Shown piece after piece: positions 25,266-32,976 of a DNA stretch of 64,000 nt (positions are counted from its first letter, which is position 1; every line of letters begins with the position of its first letter). The DNA lies in NCBI RefSeq assembly GCF_050958605.1, contig NZ_JBJHDO010000005.1, forward strand, positions 186,001-250,000, given 5' to 3'. Both the position numbers and the translations under genes were made by a program. Source of the stretch: G016756615 sp050958605. GTDB lineage: Bacteria > Pseudomonadota > Alphaproteobacteria > Rhizobiales > Rhizobiaceae. The notes beneath the pieces are model-generated. The model searched no databases, was not told where the DNA came from, and saw only the letters and a program-made list of their open reading frames with translations.

Positions 25266-26267
25266 ATGAAACGCATCGAAATCTCGCAATATGGAGTTCC
25301 CGAGGACGTTGCGCGTTGCGTGGAGGCGCCAGATCTCGGCCAACCGGTCGATGACGAGGTCGTGTTCAAGGTTCTGGCGTTTCCGATCAATCCCGCCGAT
25401 GTGTGGTTCTGCCGTGGCATCTACCGGCTGAAACCGCCATTACCCGCCGTGCCCGGCGCTGAATGCGTGGGCCGGGTTGAGGCCGTGGGCCGCAATGTCA
25501 CCCATGTCGCGCCCGGCGATCTCGTCATCAACCTGCAGCGCGAGAACTGGGCTTCGCAGCGCAAGGTGCGCAGCGAGGATGTCATCAGAATTCCGGCCGA
25601 TCTCGACCTGAAGCAGGCGGCGATGCTGCGGATCAATCCGCCGACGGCTCATCTGCTTCTGAGCGACATCGTCGATCTGAAACCCGGCGAATGGATCATC
25701 CAGAACACCGCGAATTCGGGCGTCGGACGCCTCGTCATCACCTTCGCGCGGCAGCGCGGGCTTCGCACGGTCAATCTGGTCCGGCGCGATAGCCTCTTTC
25801 CCGAACTCAAGGCGCTGGGCGCGGACGTCTGTCTCGTCGACGGCCCTGACCTTGTGGAACAGGTGAGTGAGGCAACGGGTGGCACGCCGATCCGGCTTGG
25901 AATCGACGCCGTCGGCGGCGAGGCGACGGCGCGGATGGGGCGCTGCATCGCTGATGGCGGCTATGTCTGCAACTACGGCGCGATGAGCGATGAGGAGCCT
26001 GTGTTTGGCCGTGCCGAACTTATCTTCCGCGGCGTCAGCCTGGTCGGGCTGATGTTGGGTCGCTCACTCGCGCGTCGCTCGCCGCAGGGGGTCGAGGCGC
26101 TTTACGCCGAGCTGACAGATATGCTGCGGCAGGGCAAGTTCCACGTGCCGGTGGAGCATGTCTATCCGATCGACGAGATAGCGGAAGCGCTGCGCCATAC
26201 CCAGCGCGCCGCCCACAACGGCAAGGTGCTGGTCGCGCCGAACGGGGTCGAGTTGCTGACAGCGTAA
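25266..26267 (+). CDS. Medium-chain reductase of the 2-enoyl-thioester reductase (MECR/quinone reductase) type
   Basis: A 333-residue NADPH-dependent reductase of the zinc-free medium-chain family. The N-terminal GroES-like domain has VPGAECVGRVEAVG. The nucleotide-binding segment begins QNTANSGVGRLVITFA, the NSGVG pattern typical of trans-2-enoyl-CoA reductases rather than alcohol dehydrogenases. Zinc-binding cysteine clusters are absent. GGGAGG precedes the ATG at 25266. It probably reduces an enoyl-CoA in the acyl-CoA island. A quinone reductase is the alternative. Confidence 0.8.
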   Translation: MKRIEISQYGVPEDVARCVEAPDLGQPVDDEVVFKVLAFPINPADVWFCRGIYRLKPPLPAVPGAECVGRVEAVGRNVTHVAPGDLVINLQRENWASQRKVRSEDVIRIPADLDLKQAAMLRINPPTAHLLLSDIVDLKPGEWIIQNTANSGVGRLVITFARQRGLRTVNLVRRDSLFPELKALGADVCLVDGPDLVEQVSEATGGTPIRLGIDAVGGEATARMGRCIADGGYVCNYGAMSDEEPVFGRAELIFRGVSLVGLMLGRSLARRSPQGVEALYAELTDMLRQGKFHVPVEHVYPIDEIAEALRHTQRAAHNGKVLVAPNGVELLTA

Positions 26268-26331
26268 CGGTGGATTCGTGCGACGAGATTGCTGCCGAAT
26301 CCTGTTCGATATGTCGCCGTGGCGAAGCCGT

Positions 26332-26970
26332 TCAGGCGCCAGGGGCTATCGACTTGCCATAGCGGTCCAGCAGCGCTGCGACGTCGTTCAGCATGGCTGT
26401 CAGCGGCTTTGTGTACCGTACGCTGATTGCAAGGTCGAGGCGCTCAAACAGGGCAACGCAGACCTCGCTAGGGTCGTGTCTTGATTGATAGGCAAGGCCA
26501 TCAGGCATGTCGGGATGATCCCAAAGCGCGTCTGCCCATCGACCGCATGGCTCATACGGCCCAGTGGAAATCGCATTGTCCGTGCCTAGCGCCAGCAGGC
26601 CCCTTCCGTGCATTCGAACGATGCGAAGATCTCGTTGCACACTGACTGCAGTCGCGGCCCGGCTGGTGATGTCCGTCGCAGCTACCATCAAGCGTTGAGG
26701 ATTGCGCAGGATCGTTTCCGCCAATGCCCCATTTCGGCTCAGGCCAAGATAGAGAACGCCGAAACGGCCACTTTCGCTGTCGAACCGGTTGATTGGCGGA
26801 TTGCCTTTCCCCGGTCCGAAGAAAACCGGGGAAAGTGTCGAGCGGTGGATGCGATGCAGGATCGTTCCGGCGGGAAGCACATCAACCGGCAAGGGTCTTG
26901 TATGAAGCCAGGACGGGGGTAGCGGAGCAGCTCCGCAAGGCCCACGCTGCCCAGCACCTTTTGCCGCCAT
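26332..26970 (-). CDS. RES-domain toxin (NAD-degrading family)
   Basis: A 212-residue RES-domain protein. The three conserved positions that name the family are visible: Arg in ILHRIHRS, Glu in LSRNGALAETILR, and Ser in YQSRHDPSEVCVALFER. Characterised RES toxins (MbcT and relatives) degrade NAD+, which stops growth. It follows its antitoxin with overlapping ends at 26970, a classic type II arrangement. The first 20 residues are poorly conserved and the true start may be slightly later. Confidence 0.85.
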   Translation of the reverse strand: MAAKGAGQRGPCGAAPLPPSWLHTRPLPVDVLPAGTILHRIHRSTLSPVFFGPGKGNPPINRFDSESGRFGVLYLGLSRNGALAETILRNPQRLMVAATDITSRAATAVSVQRDLRIVRMHGRGLLALGTDNAISTGPYEPCGRWADALWDHPDMPDGLAYQSRHDPSEVCVALFERLDLAISVRYTKPLTAMLNDVAALLDRYGKSIAPGA

Positions 26971-27611
26971 CAGGCAAAGCCGTCCGAGTCATTGGCGCGG
27001 ACGAGCCGCAGGACTGGCTCGAGTTCGCCACTGCGAAGCATGTCCAGCGGCGATCGTCCACCAAGCGCCGTGTCAGGGGCGAGCAGAAAATCGAGTGTCG
27101 CCCACGGTCCCGCCGAAGCAAAACCCCGCACGACATCGGCAATTCCGGCAACGACTTCACCTTCGCTGAACTGGCGGGCCGGGTAACGCCAGTCGCTTCC
27201 TTCCCGCACAGCCAGAATGGCATTGGAGCGCCGTCTTTTGTCGACCGCTTGTCTCGTGATCCCCAGTATCCGTCCCGCTTCTTCCGCCGACAATACGCCA
27301 CCGGCGAGCTTTAGCAGGCGCTGGCGATGCTCGACATTGCGGGCAAGCGCCGGGACCAGCGGATCGAGATCGGTCACCGCCGTTCCGATCAGATCGGAGC
27401 GGCTGAGAAGCTGAGCCACCGAGCCGGCATCCGTCGGGGCGGCGAGCGCGTCAGTCAATGCCTTCGGCGACACATTCGCGGAAATCCGCTCCAATGCGGA
27501 CATGGCCCGGCGCAGGAACGCTGCCTGCAGGGAGTCCGGATCGGCATGAGTGTTAAGTGTCAGGCTTGAAGCTTGATGTCCGCGGGCCATAGCAACCTCC
27601 TTGGTTGTCAT
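26970..27611 (-). CDS. Xre/MbcA/ParS-family antitoxin
   Basis: A 213-residue protein with a helix-turn-helix-like segment (LSAEEAGRILGITRQAVDKRR, about residues 107-127). The C-terminal toxin-binding region reads ATLDFLLAPDTALGGRSPLDMLRSGELEPVLRLVR, the MbcA/ParS/Xre C-terminal domain. The PDxxLxGxSPLDxL pattern is characteristic of antitoxins paired with RES toxins. It is the first gene of the pair and would repress its own promoter. The palindrome GTATCACAAAATAC lies just upstream. Confidence 0.87.
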   Translation of the reverse strand: MTTKEVAMARGHQASSLTLNTHADPDSLQAAFLRRAMSALERISANVSPKALTDALAAPTDAGSVAQLLSRSDLIGTAVTDLDPLVPALARNVEHRQRLLKLAGGVLSAEEAGRILGITRQAVDKRRRSNAILAVREGSDWRYPARQFSEGEVVAGIADVVRGFASAGPWATLDFLLAPDTALGGRSPLDMLRSGELEPVLRLVRANDSDGFA

Positions 27612-27623
27612 GGGGACAATATG

Positions 27624-27637
27624 GTATCACAAAATAC
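27624..27637. promoter_or_regulatory. Candidate operator of the RES/Xre toxin-antitoxin pair
   Basis: GTAT-CACAAA-ATAC is an inverted repeat in an AT-rich patch 13-26 bases upstream of the antitoxin start, within the region expected to hold the promoter. Xre-type antitoxins typically autorepress at such palindromes. The arms are short (4 bases), so the call is tentative. Confidence 0.35.
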
Positions 27638-27920
27638 AAAGTCAACTACTCTGGATGCACTGATCACGGCCCGTCGAGGCATCTTGCCACGAGTGTGTAC
27701 GCACCTGGGTGGCCTGGTGGGCGTCATTCTCCCGGAGCGGCAGTTGTGCTCTGCCGTTGAGCTCGGTCGGCCGGGACCGGACTGCGCAGTTGCGCCTTCC
27801 ACCATCAAATCGCGACGAGCAGCCGGGTCGTGCAACGTCCATTCTCCTCCAAGTTCGAGCTGCAGGCTGCCCTGTGGCGGCTCCGTGATCGGCGAACTAC
27901 AAATAACACCGCTGGTCGCT
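27638..27920. other. Intergenic stretch between antitoxin promoter and gtrA-like gene
   Basis: About 280 bases with no supportable gene. Both neighbours read leftwards, so this region follows the stop of the GtrA-like gene and precedes the antitoxin promoter. I saw no clear terminator. Confidence 0.5.
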
Positions 27921-28343
27921 CTATTTTCTGCTCGCCCCCCCAAACAGCTGCCCCTCGATCGACCATTTGGCTGCGGCGAAGTTGAGCGCCGCCGCGACCA
28001 CCACACCGACGAGCTTCGCCGGCCATACGCCGATCAGCCCCTGAAAGGATATGAGCGACAGGTTCGAAATACCGAGCGAGATGAGCGCACCGGCCGACAC
28101 GAACTGCACGAAAGAGCTTGCAGTCGGCTTCTCGAGATCGCGGTCGAACGACCACCGCGAATTGGCGGCAAAGGAAAAGACGATCGCCACACTCCACGCG
28201 ATCAGATTGCTCGCAAGCGGCATCCCGGTCAGGCTCAGCACGATCGTGAATGCCGCAAGATCGATCGCGGTGTTGGCTAGCCCGACCGCCGCGAAGCGCC
28301 GAAGCTTTCCGCCAAGGCTTCGTTTCGCGCCCTCACGGCTCAT
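27921..28343 (-). CDS. GtrA-family membrane protein
   Basis: A 140-residue inner-membrane protein with four predicted transmembrane segments. The GtrA pattern is visible as RRFAAVGLANTAIDLAAF, NLIAWSVAIVFSFAANSRWSF and VGVVVAAALNFAAAKWSI. GtrA proteins are thought to move undecaprenyl-linked sugars across the inner membrane or assist that step. Its start overlaps the stop of the YdjC-like gene by 4 bases (ATGA). With the two glycosyltransferases upstream it completes a lipid-linked sugar transfer cassette. Confidence 0.87.
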   Translation of the reverse strand: MSREGAKRSLGGKLRRFAAVGLANTAIDLAAFTIVLSLTGMPLASNLIAWSVAIVFSFAANSRWSFDRDLEKPTASSFVQFVSAGALISLGISNLSLISFQGLIGVWPAKLVGVVVAAALNFAAAKWSIEGQLFGGASRK

Positions 28344-29173
28344 GCCGCGACGCCTTGCCGAATGCTCACGCCGGCTCGCGACAACAGCTCTGCATAGTGA
28401 TCCGAGAGAAGCGCCTGTTGCTCGACCGGCCGGGCGTCCAACATCGAATCCCGTTCCTTAAGCACGGTGTCGATCGTGCCGGGGTGGCACATGAACAAGC
28501 CATTATCCGGCAGTTCCGTCAATGCCTTCTCCAGAGAGTGCCTGAAGGTCGCAGGCCTGCGCCAGTCGTAGATGCCGGATAGCGGCCCCATGATCTCGAA
28601 GCCGGCCTTGCGCATGGCGGAATCGAAGCGAAATGCCAGCGCCGAGATCGCCGCGACCTTCACCATAGCGGCGTCGGCCTTTGCCAGCAACGAAGGTGAC
28701 CCGCGCAACCTTGGCCGGCACGCGCCCGGGCTTTCTGCGAATTTGGCTTGCAGCCAATCGCGGACGACGGGCAGAAAATGCACATGCTGGTGCCCGTCGA
28801 TGAAATCAGGCTGCTTGCCGAGCGCCTCGACGAAGCGGCTGTGCTGCATGTCGAGTTCGGCATGAACGCACCGCCTGTCGATGGTGCCAAGCGAAGTGGC
28901 GGCGACTAGCTTGGCGAAGGAGGGGAGACGCTTGGCCGCCACGAGGCTCGAAGGGCCGGTGACGGCAAGCTGGTCGGTCAAGGTGAGATGCAGGCCGACG
29001 GCAGCGAGGCCGAGAAGCGGCTTGAGGCGCGCGGCGTCATCTTCCCAACTCGGGAAGCTGGTCATGCAACTCGTCCCCGAAATCCGACCGGCCTTGATGA
29101 GGGTGAGGATCCCGTCATTGACGCCGGGGGCAAGGCCGTAATCGTCGGCGATGACCCAGATGCGACGGTTCAT
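28340..29173 (-). CDS. YdjC/ChbG/HpnK-family carbohydrate deacetylase
   Basis: A 277-residue deacetylase-like protein. Metal-site motifs are Asp10-Asp11 in WVIADDYGLAPGVN, His in VGLHLTLTD, and DGHQHVHFLP. Family members remove N-acetyl groups from sugars, including HpnK, which acts on hopanoid-linked sugar. The start at 29173 matches the conserved N-terminus and overlaps the glycosyltransferase stop as ATGA; a longer reading to 29527 runs inside that gene. The cassette context suggests deacetylation of a lipid-linked amino sugar. Confidence 0.86.
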   Translation of the reverse strand: MNRRIWVIADDYGLAPGVNDGILTLIKAGRISGTSCMTSFPSWEDDAARLKPLLGLAAVGLHLTLTDQLAVTGPSSLVAAKRLPSFAKLVAATSLGTIDRRCVHAELDMQHSRFVEALGKQPDFIDGHQHVHFLPVVRDWLQAKFAESPGACRPRLRGSPSLLAKADAAMVKVAAISALAFRFDSAMRKAGFEIMGPLSGIYDWRRPATFRHSLEKALTELPDNGLFMCHPGTIDTVLKERDSMLDARPVEQQALLSDHYAELLSRAGVSIRQGVAA

Positions 29174-30150
29174 GTGAAAGCGGTCTCCCGCGGCGCGGCA
29201 AGCTTCATGGTCTCTGGTGCGCAGATCACATCGCGAACGACATAGACCGGCCGGTTCTTGCTCTCGCTGACGGCCACCCAAACATACTCGCCAATCAGGC
29301 CGAGCAGAGCCAAATTCAAGCCGCCAAGCAGGACCACTGCGATCAGCAGGCTTGGAAAACCCGGCACCGCGGTGCCATAGAACAGCTCCTCGAAAAGGAT
29401 CTTGACGCCGTAGCCCCCTGCCGCGATCGCGACGAGAAGACCCGACAATGTCACGATGCGCAACGGAACCACGGAGAAGGACGTAAGGGCCTCGAGACTG
29501 AAGGAAAGGAGTCCCAGGCGGGACCATTTGCTGGAACCCGCCGCGCGCGGAGCGGGGGAATAGACGACCGCCTTCTGACGAAAGCCCGCCCAGGCATAGA
29601 GGCCTTTGTTGAAGCGCCGCTTGTCTCGCAATGTCGCTATCGCATGCGCCACGGCCGCCCGCATGGCGCGAAAGTCGCCGGCATTGGCCGGGATGTCGAA
29701 GCGCTGGCTGCTGTTGATCAGGCGGTAGAACATCCGCGCCAACTGGCTGCGGCGCCAGCTCGAGTCACGGCGGTCGGTCTTGGCGTAGACGACGTCGACA
29801 GTGGGATCGCCGAGCAGGTCGGAAACCAGCTTGAGGCCGATTTCGTGGGAGTGCTGCAGGTCGGTGTCCATGATGAGCGCCAGATCGCCGCCGAACCGGT
29901 CGAGCCCGGCCAGCACCGCGACTTCCTTTCCGAAATTGCGGCTGAGCCTGACAATCTCCCAGGAGCCGGTGAGCCCGCCGGCAAAAGCTTCTGCGCCATT
30001 GTCGGTGCTGCCGTCGTCGACCAGGATCTTGTGCACCGTGAGACCGAAGCGCCGCGCAGCCTCGGCCTCGAACTCGCCGATCAGCGCGGCGAACGGCTTT
30101 GCCGAGGCGACCTCGTTAAAGAACGGCGCGATGATATCGAGCCTAGCCAT
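29170..30150 (-). CDS. GT2-family glycosyltransferase (polyisoprenyl-phosphate sugar transferase type)
   Basis: A glycosyltransferase of about 326 residues. The N-terminal nucleotide-sugar domain shows IIAPFFNE, the metal-binding region ILVDDGSTDNG and ALIMDTDLQHSHE. Two hydrophobic C-terminal segments (LRIVTLSGLLVAIAAG and LLIAVVLLGGLNLALLGLIGEY) are the arrangement of DPM1/ArnC/GtrB proteins that load a sugar onto polyprenyl phosphate at the membrane. The start at 30150 overlaps the end of the upstream gene; an ATG/GTG at 30195 adds 15 basic residues and cannot be excluded. Confidence 0.87.
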   Translation of the reverse strand: MARLDIIAPFFNEVASAKPFAALIGEFEAEAARRFGLTVHKILVDDGSTDNGAEAFAGGLTGSWEIVRLSRNFGKEVAVLAGLDRFGGDLALIMDTDLQHSHEIGLKLVSDLLGDPTVDVVYAKTDRRDSSWRRSQLARMFYRLINSSQRFDIPANAGDFRAMRAAVAHAIATLRDKRRFNKGLYAWAGFRQKAVVYSPAPRAAGSSKWSRLGLLSFSLEALTSFSVVPLRIVTLSGLLVAIAAGGYGVKILFEELFYGTAVPGFPSLLIAVVLLGGLNLALLGLIGEYVWVAVSESKNRPVYVVRDVICAPETMKLAAPRETAFT

Positions 30151-31372
30151 AGACGCTGGCCGTGGATCTGGACTGGACTTCTGTCGCCTGGCCATACTTC
30201 CAGAACCAGCGCATGATACCGAGGAAGACCAACGTGCACATCACCGGCTCCATCCATAAGTCGGTGAGTCGATGCAGGTGGATATCGACTCCCGAGAGCC
30301 CCGTGACGAACAACAGCGCGCCGAGCACCACCGACAGGCTCGTCGCGCCTTGCCGACGGTACATCAACGAGATCGACAGGCCGAACGGGACTGCCAGCAT
30401 GGCATAGGTGTTGCCTTCGACGCGTGGATTGAACACGCACATATAAAAGGAGGCGAGCACGACGATGGCCAGAGCCGCCGTCCGCCTGTCGCCGTAGCGG
30501 GCGAAGTGGAACGCCGCCGCCAGCGTCGCCAGCGCCGCGACCACCCGTATGGCCGTCGCAACGGGGGGTGGTATCATGATCCCGATTGCGGTGAACGGCG
30601 CCGTGAAATCGGCAGGCCTAAAGCCCTGGGTCTTGTCGAGCGACATGACATCCATCAGCGAAAAGAAGCTGCGAGTGATCTCGGTCACATAGCCGCTCGG
30701 CGCGAATGCGTAGGGCAGGATGAGCACCGCAGCCACGGCCAGCACAAGAACGGGGATCAGCCGGGGGCGAAGTGCCCCGGCAAGCAGCATCGCCACGATG
30801 GCGGTCGGTTTGGCGACGATGGCAACGGCCGTCCACAGCAGCGTCCGCAGCCATGCGTTTTCGAGTGCAGCGAGCACCAGTAACCAGCAGGCGCCGGCAA
30901 GCAGGATGGTCGCCTGCCCATTGCGCAAGGCCCCGGCGGCAACCGGCGTGGCGAGAAAGAGGCCGCAGGACAGCAGCCAGAGCGGTTTCTCGTCATCGAT
31001 CACTTGCGCCTGCCTGACCGCAGCGAAGGTCAGCACCGAAAAACCAAGAAGCCGCCACAGGAAGTCGCCCAGATGGGGACCGAGCTCATAAAATGGGACG
31101 TAGAGCACGGCGAAAGCTGGGGAGTACAGATAGCCCATCGCCGACTCGATGTCATAGAGCTGCTCGCCGGCAAGGAAAAGCTCACTGCCGTTGCGGTAGT
31201 TGACGACGACCGATCGCGCGTCCGGATTGATCAGCGCCAGCACGATCGTTACGCAGAATACAGCCCCCCACAAGAGGGAGCCTCCGCAGTCGTACCAGCG
31301 AATTGTCCGCGGTGCCCGTTTCGGCAAATCTTCCATTCCCCCACCCCGACTCGCTTCCGGACCACCCGACAA
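30143..31372 (-). CDS. GT87-like polytopic membrane glycosyltransferase
   Basis: A protein of up to 409 residues with about ten hydrophobic segments. The first periplasmic loop has NPDARSVVVNYRNGSELFLAGEQLYD and YLYSPAFAVLYVPFYELG, which matches the GT87 (DUF2029) mannosyl/arabinosyl transferase family that uses polyprenyl-linked sugars. The start may be the later ATG at 31336 (MEDLPKRAP). It heads the four-gene minus-strand cassette GT87-GT2-YdjC-GtrA, which overlaps at each junction. The acceptor (hopanoid, lipid A or another envelope lipid) is not visible. Confidence 0.8.
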   Translation of the reverse strand: MSGGPEASRGGGMEDLPKRAPRTIRWYDCGGSLLWGAVFCVTIVLALINPDARSVVVNYRNGSELFLAGEQLYDIESAMGYLYSPAFAVLYVPFYELGPHLGDFLWRLLGFSVLTFAAVRQAQVIDDEKPLWLLSCGLFLATPVAAGALRNGQATILLAGACWLLVLAALENAWLRTLLWTAVAIVAKPTAIVAMLLAGALRPRLIPVLVLAVAAVLILPYAFAPSGYVTEITRSFFSLMDVMSLDKTQGFRPADFTAPFTAIGIMIPPPVATAIRVVAALATLAAAFHFARYGDRRTAALAIVVLASFYMCVFNPRVEGNTYAMLAVPFGLSISLMYRRQGATSLSVVLGALLFVTGLSGVDIHLHRLTDLWMEPVMCTLVFLGIMRWFWKYGQATEVQSRSTASVYG

Positions 31373-31860
31373 CCCAACGCAAAAGATCGGCGCGCGTGCC
31401 GCTCGGCTGCATCGGTGCTATTCGGATTCGCCACTTCATTATCCTGCACGCCGAGTCGCTTCAATTGAATTGTTGCGACCGTTGCAACCTATGACAGTGC
31501 CAACAAGTCGGGTCTTGCACAGCCAGTGCTCCCGAGAATCCAAATGGATGCGCGGCTCCCGGCCATAAGGCTCGTACGGCCTCGGTCGGCAGAGGGATGC
31601 CGTTTCAGCCGTTGCGCCGCTCAAGGCGCGGTAAGGGAACTCGCGTCAAGATTGCGACATGAGGCGCCTTCATTCGCGGGGACAGGACCGACGCCCTTCA
31701 CGAACTCCTGAAAAGCAAGAAGCCCGTGTTCGGGAGGCATGAGGCGGCATCTCGTTGGGCTATGTTATAAATAGGCAGTGTCTATTTGTGATCCGCCAAT
31801 TCGCTCGCTATCGTCTTCCGAAAAGAACAATAACCATCACTTTTCAGGGGAAGATGCATC
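31373..31860. other. Divergent intergenic region with LysR-type palindrome
   Basis: About 490 bases between the leftward GT87-like gene and the rightward sugar-type binding protein. No gene is supported. Promoters for both directions are expected here. The right part is AT-richer (TATGTTATAAATAG at 31761-31774) and holds the palindrome at 31769-31787. Confidence 0.55.
31769..31787. promoter_or_regulatory. Candidate LysR-type binding site (T-N11-A palindrome)
   Basis: AAATAG (31769-31774) and CTATTT (31782-31787) form a perfect inverted repeat around a 7-base spacer. Within it, T31772 and A31784 give the T-N11-A spacing typical of LysR-family sites. It lies about 75 bases before the first gene of the importer-hydantoinase cluster, whose far end carries a LysR gene. 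The regulatory link is inferred. Confidence 0.45.
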
Positions 31861-32976
31861 ATGCCAACACGCTATCCGGCAGTAATATCTGCTGTGTCTA
31901 TGGTTCTTGGGTTCGCATTGGACGTCAGCGCCGCCGCCGCTCAGGACGCGGGACTCGATGCCGCCAAGGCGCTTGTCAAGAAGCATCAGTCGACGGGCGA
32001 ATTCGTGGCTCCAGGGCCGGCCTTCGATGCGAAGGCCTGCATGGCCGACAAGAAGGTCTTCGTCATCCCGATGACCCAGGCCAATCCCTTCAGCGCCAAC
32101 GTCGCCAACGCGATGAAGGCGGCCGCCGAGGAGATCGGCTTCGAGCTGCGGGTCTTCGACAACCAGTTCGACGTCCAGCAATGGATCCGCGGGATCGAGC
32201 TCGCCGTAGCCGAGGGCTACGATCTGATCGATCTGTCGACCGCGCCGGTTCCCGAAATGCTGCAACCGCAGATCGAGGCCGCTCGCGCTGCCGGAGTCAA
32301 GGTCACCGTGTCGCACTGGTACGACGCCAACGAGCCGGTTCCTTCCTTCGTTGATGGCGCTTCGCTCGCGCCCTTCTCGGCGTCCATGAAGCTGGCCTCT
32401 GCCTGGACGATCGCTAAGACAGAGGGCAAAGCCAACGTACTCTTCGTCCATTCGGACGAGGTGAGCTCGGGGAAGTATGCGCGGGAGGCGATCGAGAAAG
32501 CGTTCGCGGAATACAGCCCCGGAAGCAAGTACACCTTCCTGAACGTGCCGCTGGCCGACTGGTCAACGCGCATGACGCAGTCCGTGCAGTCGGCGCTGCT
32601 TGCCGATTCCACGATCAACTATGTCGTGCCCTTCTATGACGGGATGAGCCAATTCGTGTTGCCGGCGCTTGATCTCGCCGGGCGCGCGGATGTGAAGATC
32701 GCCTCCTTTAACGGCACGCCCTTCGTGCTGGACATGGTGCGCGACGGCAAGGTGGAAATGGACATCGGCGAGAGCGTCGGCTGGATCGGCCGCGCGGCGC
32801 TCGATTACGACATGCGCCTGCTGTGCGGGGTCGAAGCCAACCCTGTGCTGAACGTGCCACTTTATATCTTCGACGCCTCCAACGTCGAAAGTGCCGGGGT
32901 GCCCGCTACCTACGATGCTGGCTATGGCAATGCTCATATCGTCGGCTTCGCCGAACTGTGGGGCATCGCCAAGTGA
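31861..32976 (+). CDS. Ribose-type ABC transporter periplasmic binding protein
   Basis: A 371-residue periplasmic binding protein of the sugar (RbsB/LacI-fold) family. A Sec leader ends near residue 28 (VSAAAAQ). The type I fold pattern is visible: KVFVIPMTQANPFSANVANAMKAAA, GIELAVAEGYDLIDLST and an ANVLFVHSDEVSSG strand. It heads the importer operon and its stop overlaps the ATPase start as GTGA. Family members usually bind sugars or polyols, but clustering with hydantoinase genes suggests a nucleoside-like or cyclic-amide ligand. That is inference. Confidence 0.87.
   Translation: MPTRYPAVISAVSMVLGFALDVSAAAAQDAGLDAAKALVKKHQSTGEFVAPGPAFDAKACMADKKVFVIPMTQANPFSANVANAMKAAAEEIGFELRVFDNQFDVQQWIRGIELAVAEGYDLIDLSTAPVPEMLQPQIEAARAAGVKVTVSHWYDANEPVPSFVDGASLAPFSASMKLASAWTIAKTEGKANVLFVHSDEVSSGKYAREAIEKAFAEYSPGSKYTFLNVPLADWSTRMTQSVQSALLADSTINYVVPFYDGMSQFVLPALDLAGRADVKIASFNGTPFVLDMVRDGKVEMDIGESVGWIGRAALDYDMRLLCGVEANPVLNVPLYIFDASNVESAGVPATYDAGYGNAHIVGFAELWGIAK

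Noticed and set aside
28340..29527. Extended start for the YdjC-like deacetylase
   Set aside because: The extra 118 residues lie inside the glycosyltransferase gene and are not family sequence. The ATG at 29173 gives the conserved N-terminus and an ATGA overlap.
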